Part shown: one piece after another, positions 5,123-6,404 of the stretch
How the letters are laid out: the number at the start of each line of letters is the position of its first letter
Numbering within the stretch: the first letter of the stretch is position 1
NCBI GenBank assembly: GCA_028278005.1
Contig: JANQFD010000171.1
Coordinates: 1 to 6,404, forward strand
Direction of reading: 5' to 3'
Origin: Chlorobium sp.
GTDB lineage: Bacteria > Bacteroidota > Chlorobiia > Chlorobiales > Chlorobiaceae
DNA length: 6,404 nucleotides
Position numbers and translations under genes: made by a program
The notes under the pieces: model-generated
What the model was told of the DNA's origin: nothing
Database searches by the model: none
Seen by the model: only the letters and a program-made list of their open reading frames with translations

Positions 5123-6404
5123 TTAAGGGGTGTAGTTCAGGTTTGGAGAAAGCCATTTTTCAGCTTCCTGCACGCTTATTCCTTTACGAACTGCGTACTC
5201 TTCTACCTGATCCTTGCCGATCGTGCCCAATGCGAAATATCTCGCATCCGGGTGTGCGAAATAAAGCCCGCAGACCGATGCGGGGGGATTCATGGCGAAT
5301 GTTTCAGTCAGGGTAACCCCCGTGTTCACTTCGCTGTTGAGCAGGTTGAAAATGAGCGGCTTTTCCGTATGATCCGGGCAGGCAGGATAACCCGGAGCAG
5401 GACGGATCCCTCTGTATTGTTCGGCAATCAACTGCTCTTTCGAAAAGTTTTCATCAGGAGAGTATCCCCACAGTTCTGTACGGACTTTCTGGTGGAGCAT
5501 TTCCGCGAACGCTTCGGCAAGCCTGTCAGCCAGAGCCTGAGTCATGATTCGGTGGTAATCGTCATGGGCCTGTTCAAAGTGTTCCATCATCGTTTTTACG
5601 CCGTGCCCGGTGGTGACGGTAAACCCGCCTATGTAATCGTTTACTCCGCTCGATTTCGGGGCGATAAAATCAGCCAGAGCCGTGTTCGGTGTTTTTTCGC
5701 CTTTGTCAGTCTGTTGTCTGAGGGTATGCAGAGTGCAGAGAACAGTTGTTCTGCTTTCATCGGTGTAGACCTCTATGTCATCCCCGTTACTGTTGGCCGG
5801 AAAAAGGCCGGCGACTCCCCTGGCCGTAAACGAACGTTCTTTACAGATGGTATCGAGCAGAGTGTTTGCATCTTCAAAGAGTTTGCGTGCTTCGCTCCCA
5901 TATTTTTCGCTATCGAAAATACCGGGGTATCTTCCGTGCAGCTCCCACACAGCAAAGAAAGGCGTCCAGTCGATGAATTCGCGCAGTTCATTCAGGGAGA
6001 CATCGTCGAGTAAGGTGAGGCCTAAATGGTTCGGTACCGTTACCGTCGAATCGTTGTCCCATGACAGTTTTGCCCGGTTTTTGCGTGATTCTTCGATGCC
6101 CAGAAACTTTTTTGAAGCAGTTCTCGCGGCATGACTTTCACGGAGCGCTTCCTGTTCTTCTTGCAATTTTGCAACAAAATCATCGTGCAATGACGGGGTC
6201 ACCAGGCTGGCGACGGCGGGAACACTTCTTGACGCGTCAAGTACCTGAACGACCTGTCCCGAGTAGTTCGGGGCTATTTTTACTGCCGTGTGAATTCTCG
6301 AGGTTGTTGCTCCGCCAATCAGGAGCGGTGCTCTCATTCCCTTTCTTTCCATCTCTTTGGCAACATGGACCATTTCGTCGAGTGACGGGGTGATAAGGCC
6401 GCTC
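5123..6404 (-). CDS. metH: Cobalamin-dependent methionine synthase, C-terminal part (5' end beyond window)
   Basis: 426 residues of the 3' part are present; the frame stays open through the right edge, so any start inside the window would be artificial. The visible part begins within the B12-binding domain at S-G-L-I-T-P-S-L-D-E-M-V, continues with PLLIGGATTS and HTAVKIAPNYSG, then a linker. The AdoMet-activation domain (about 120-426) shows IDWTPFF (144-150), FEDAN, RGVAGLFPANSNGDDIEVY, QAHDDYHRIMTQALADRLAEA and the AdoMet-binding motif RPAPGYPACPDHTEK (334-348). It ends in F-A-M-N-P-P-A-S-V, FAHPDARYF and a W-L-S-P-N-L-N-Y C-terminus. These match the order and spacing of E. coli MetH closely. 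The enzyme transfers methyl from 5-methyltetrahydrofolate to homocysteine via cobalamin in the cytoplasm. The activation domain uses S-adenosylmethionine and reduced flavodoxin to re-methylate oxidised cob(II)alamin. The DxHxxG cobalamin motif and the homocysteine and folate modules lie outside. No lesion is seen. Confidence 0.97.
   Translation of the reverse strand, partial: SGLITPSLDEMVHVAKEMERKGMRAPLLIGGATTSRIHTAVKIAPNYSGQVVQVLDASRSVPAVASLVTPSLHDDFVAKLQEEQEALRESHAARTASKKFLGIEESRKNRAKLSWDNDSTVTVPNHLGLTLLDDVSLNELREFIDWTPFFAVWELHGRYPGIFDSEKYGSEARKLFEDANTLLDTICKERSFTARGVAGLFPANSNGDDIEVYTDESRTTVLCTLHTLRQQTDKGEKTPNTALADFIAPKSSGVNDYIGGFTVTTGHGVKTMMEHFEQAHDDYHRIMTQALADRLAEAFAEMLHQKVRTELWGYSPDENFSKEQLIAEQYRGIRPAPGYPACPDHTEKPLIFNLLNSEVNTGVTLTETFAMNPPASVCGLYFAHPDARYFALGTIGKDQVEEYAVRKGISVQEAEKWLSPNLNYTP

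Noticed and set aside
5252..6013. 253-codon open frame on the plus strand opposite metH
   Set aside because: metH is unambiguous on the minus strand. The antisense product has no family features and no ribosome binding site that I can see.

Overview
This is a chromosomal housekeeping and cell-envelope window from a Gram-negative bacterium. A lipoprotein signal peptide and two envelope L,D-transpeptidases support the Gram-negative reading. Gene style, a DUF4412-like lipoprotein and a cobalamin-dependent MetH point to the Chlorobiota/Bacteroidota side. A green sulfur bacterium (Chlorobiaceae) is my best guess, but it is an impression and not demonstrated. I see no transposase, phage gene, CRISPR array, tRNA or rRNA.

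Layout. At the left edge (1-120, minus) is the N-terminus of a gene that runs out of the window, possibly a rhodanese-like protein. Divergent from it is a small multi-spanning membrane protein (294-974, plus). A bidirectional hairpin terminator (1005-1036) separates that gene from a convergent lipoprotein gene (1065-1964, minus) with a methionine-rich C-terminal tail. Upstream of the lipoprotein, a 19-codon reading frame with its own Shine-Dalgarno ends 2 nt before the lipoprotein start and looks like a coupling leader. A gap of about 350 bp (2027-2382) holds only a short palindrome and a doubtful 41-codon frame.

Two L,D-transpeptidase genes follow on the plus strand. The first (2383-3087) encodes a compact exported YkuD_2-type protein. 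The second (3292-4992) encodes a 566-residue YcbB/LdtD-type enzyme with scaffold, peptidoglycan-binding and YkuD domains. A long bidirectional terminator (5061-5106) ends this unit against the convergent 3' part of metH (5123-6404, minus), which enters from the right edge.

How the genes relate. The two transpeptidases form a peptidoglycan cross-linking or remodelling pair. The lipoprotein and the membrane protein are other envelope components with no assigned role. MetH is unrelated one-carbon/methionine metabolism.

The items most worth a second look are the coupled leader peptide, a 15-bp near-identical sequence occurring just after two stop codons in opposite orientation, the Met-rich lipoprotein tail, and the atypical N-terminus of the large transpeptidase. 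I found no convincing new multi-gene system.
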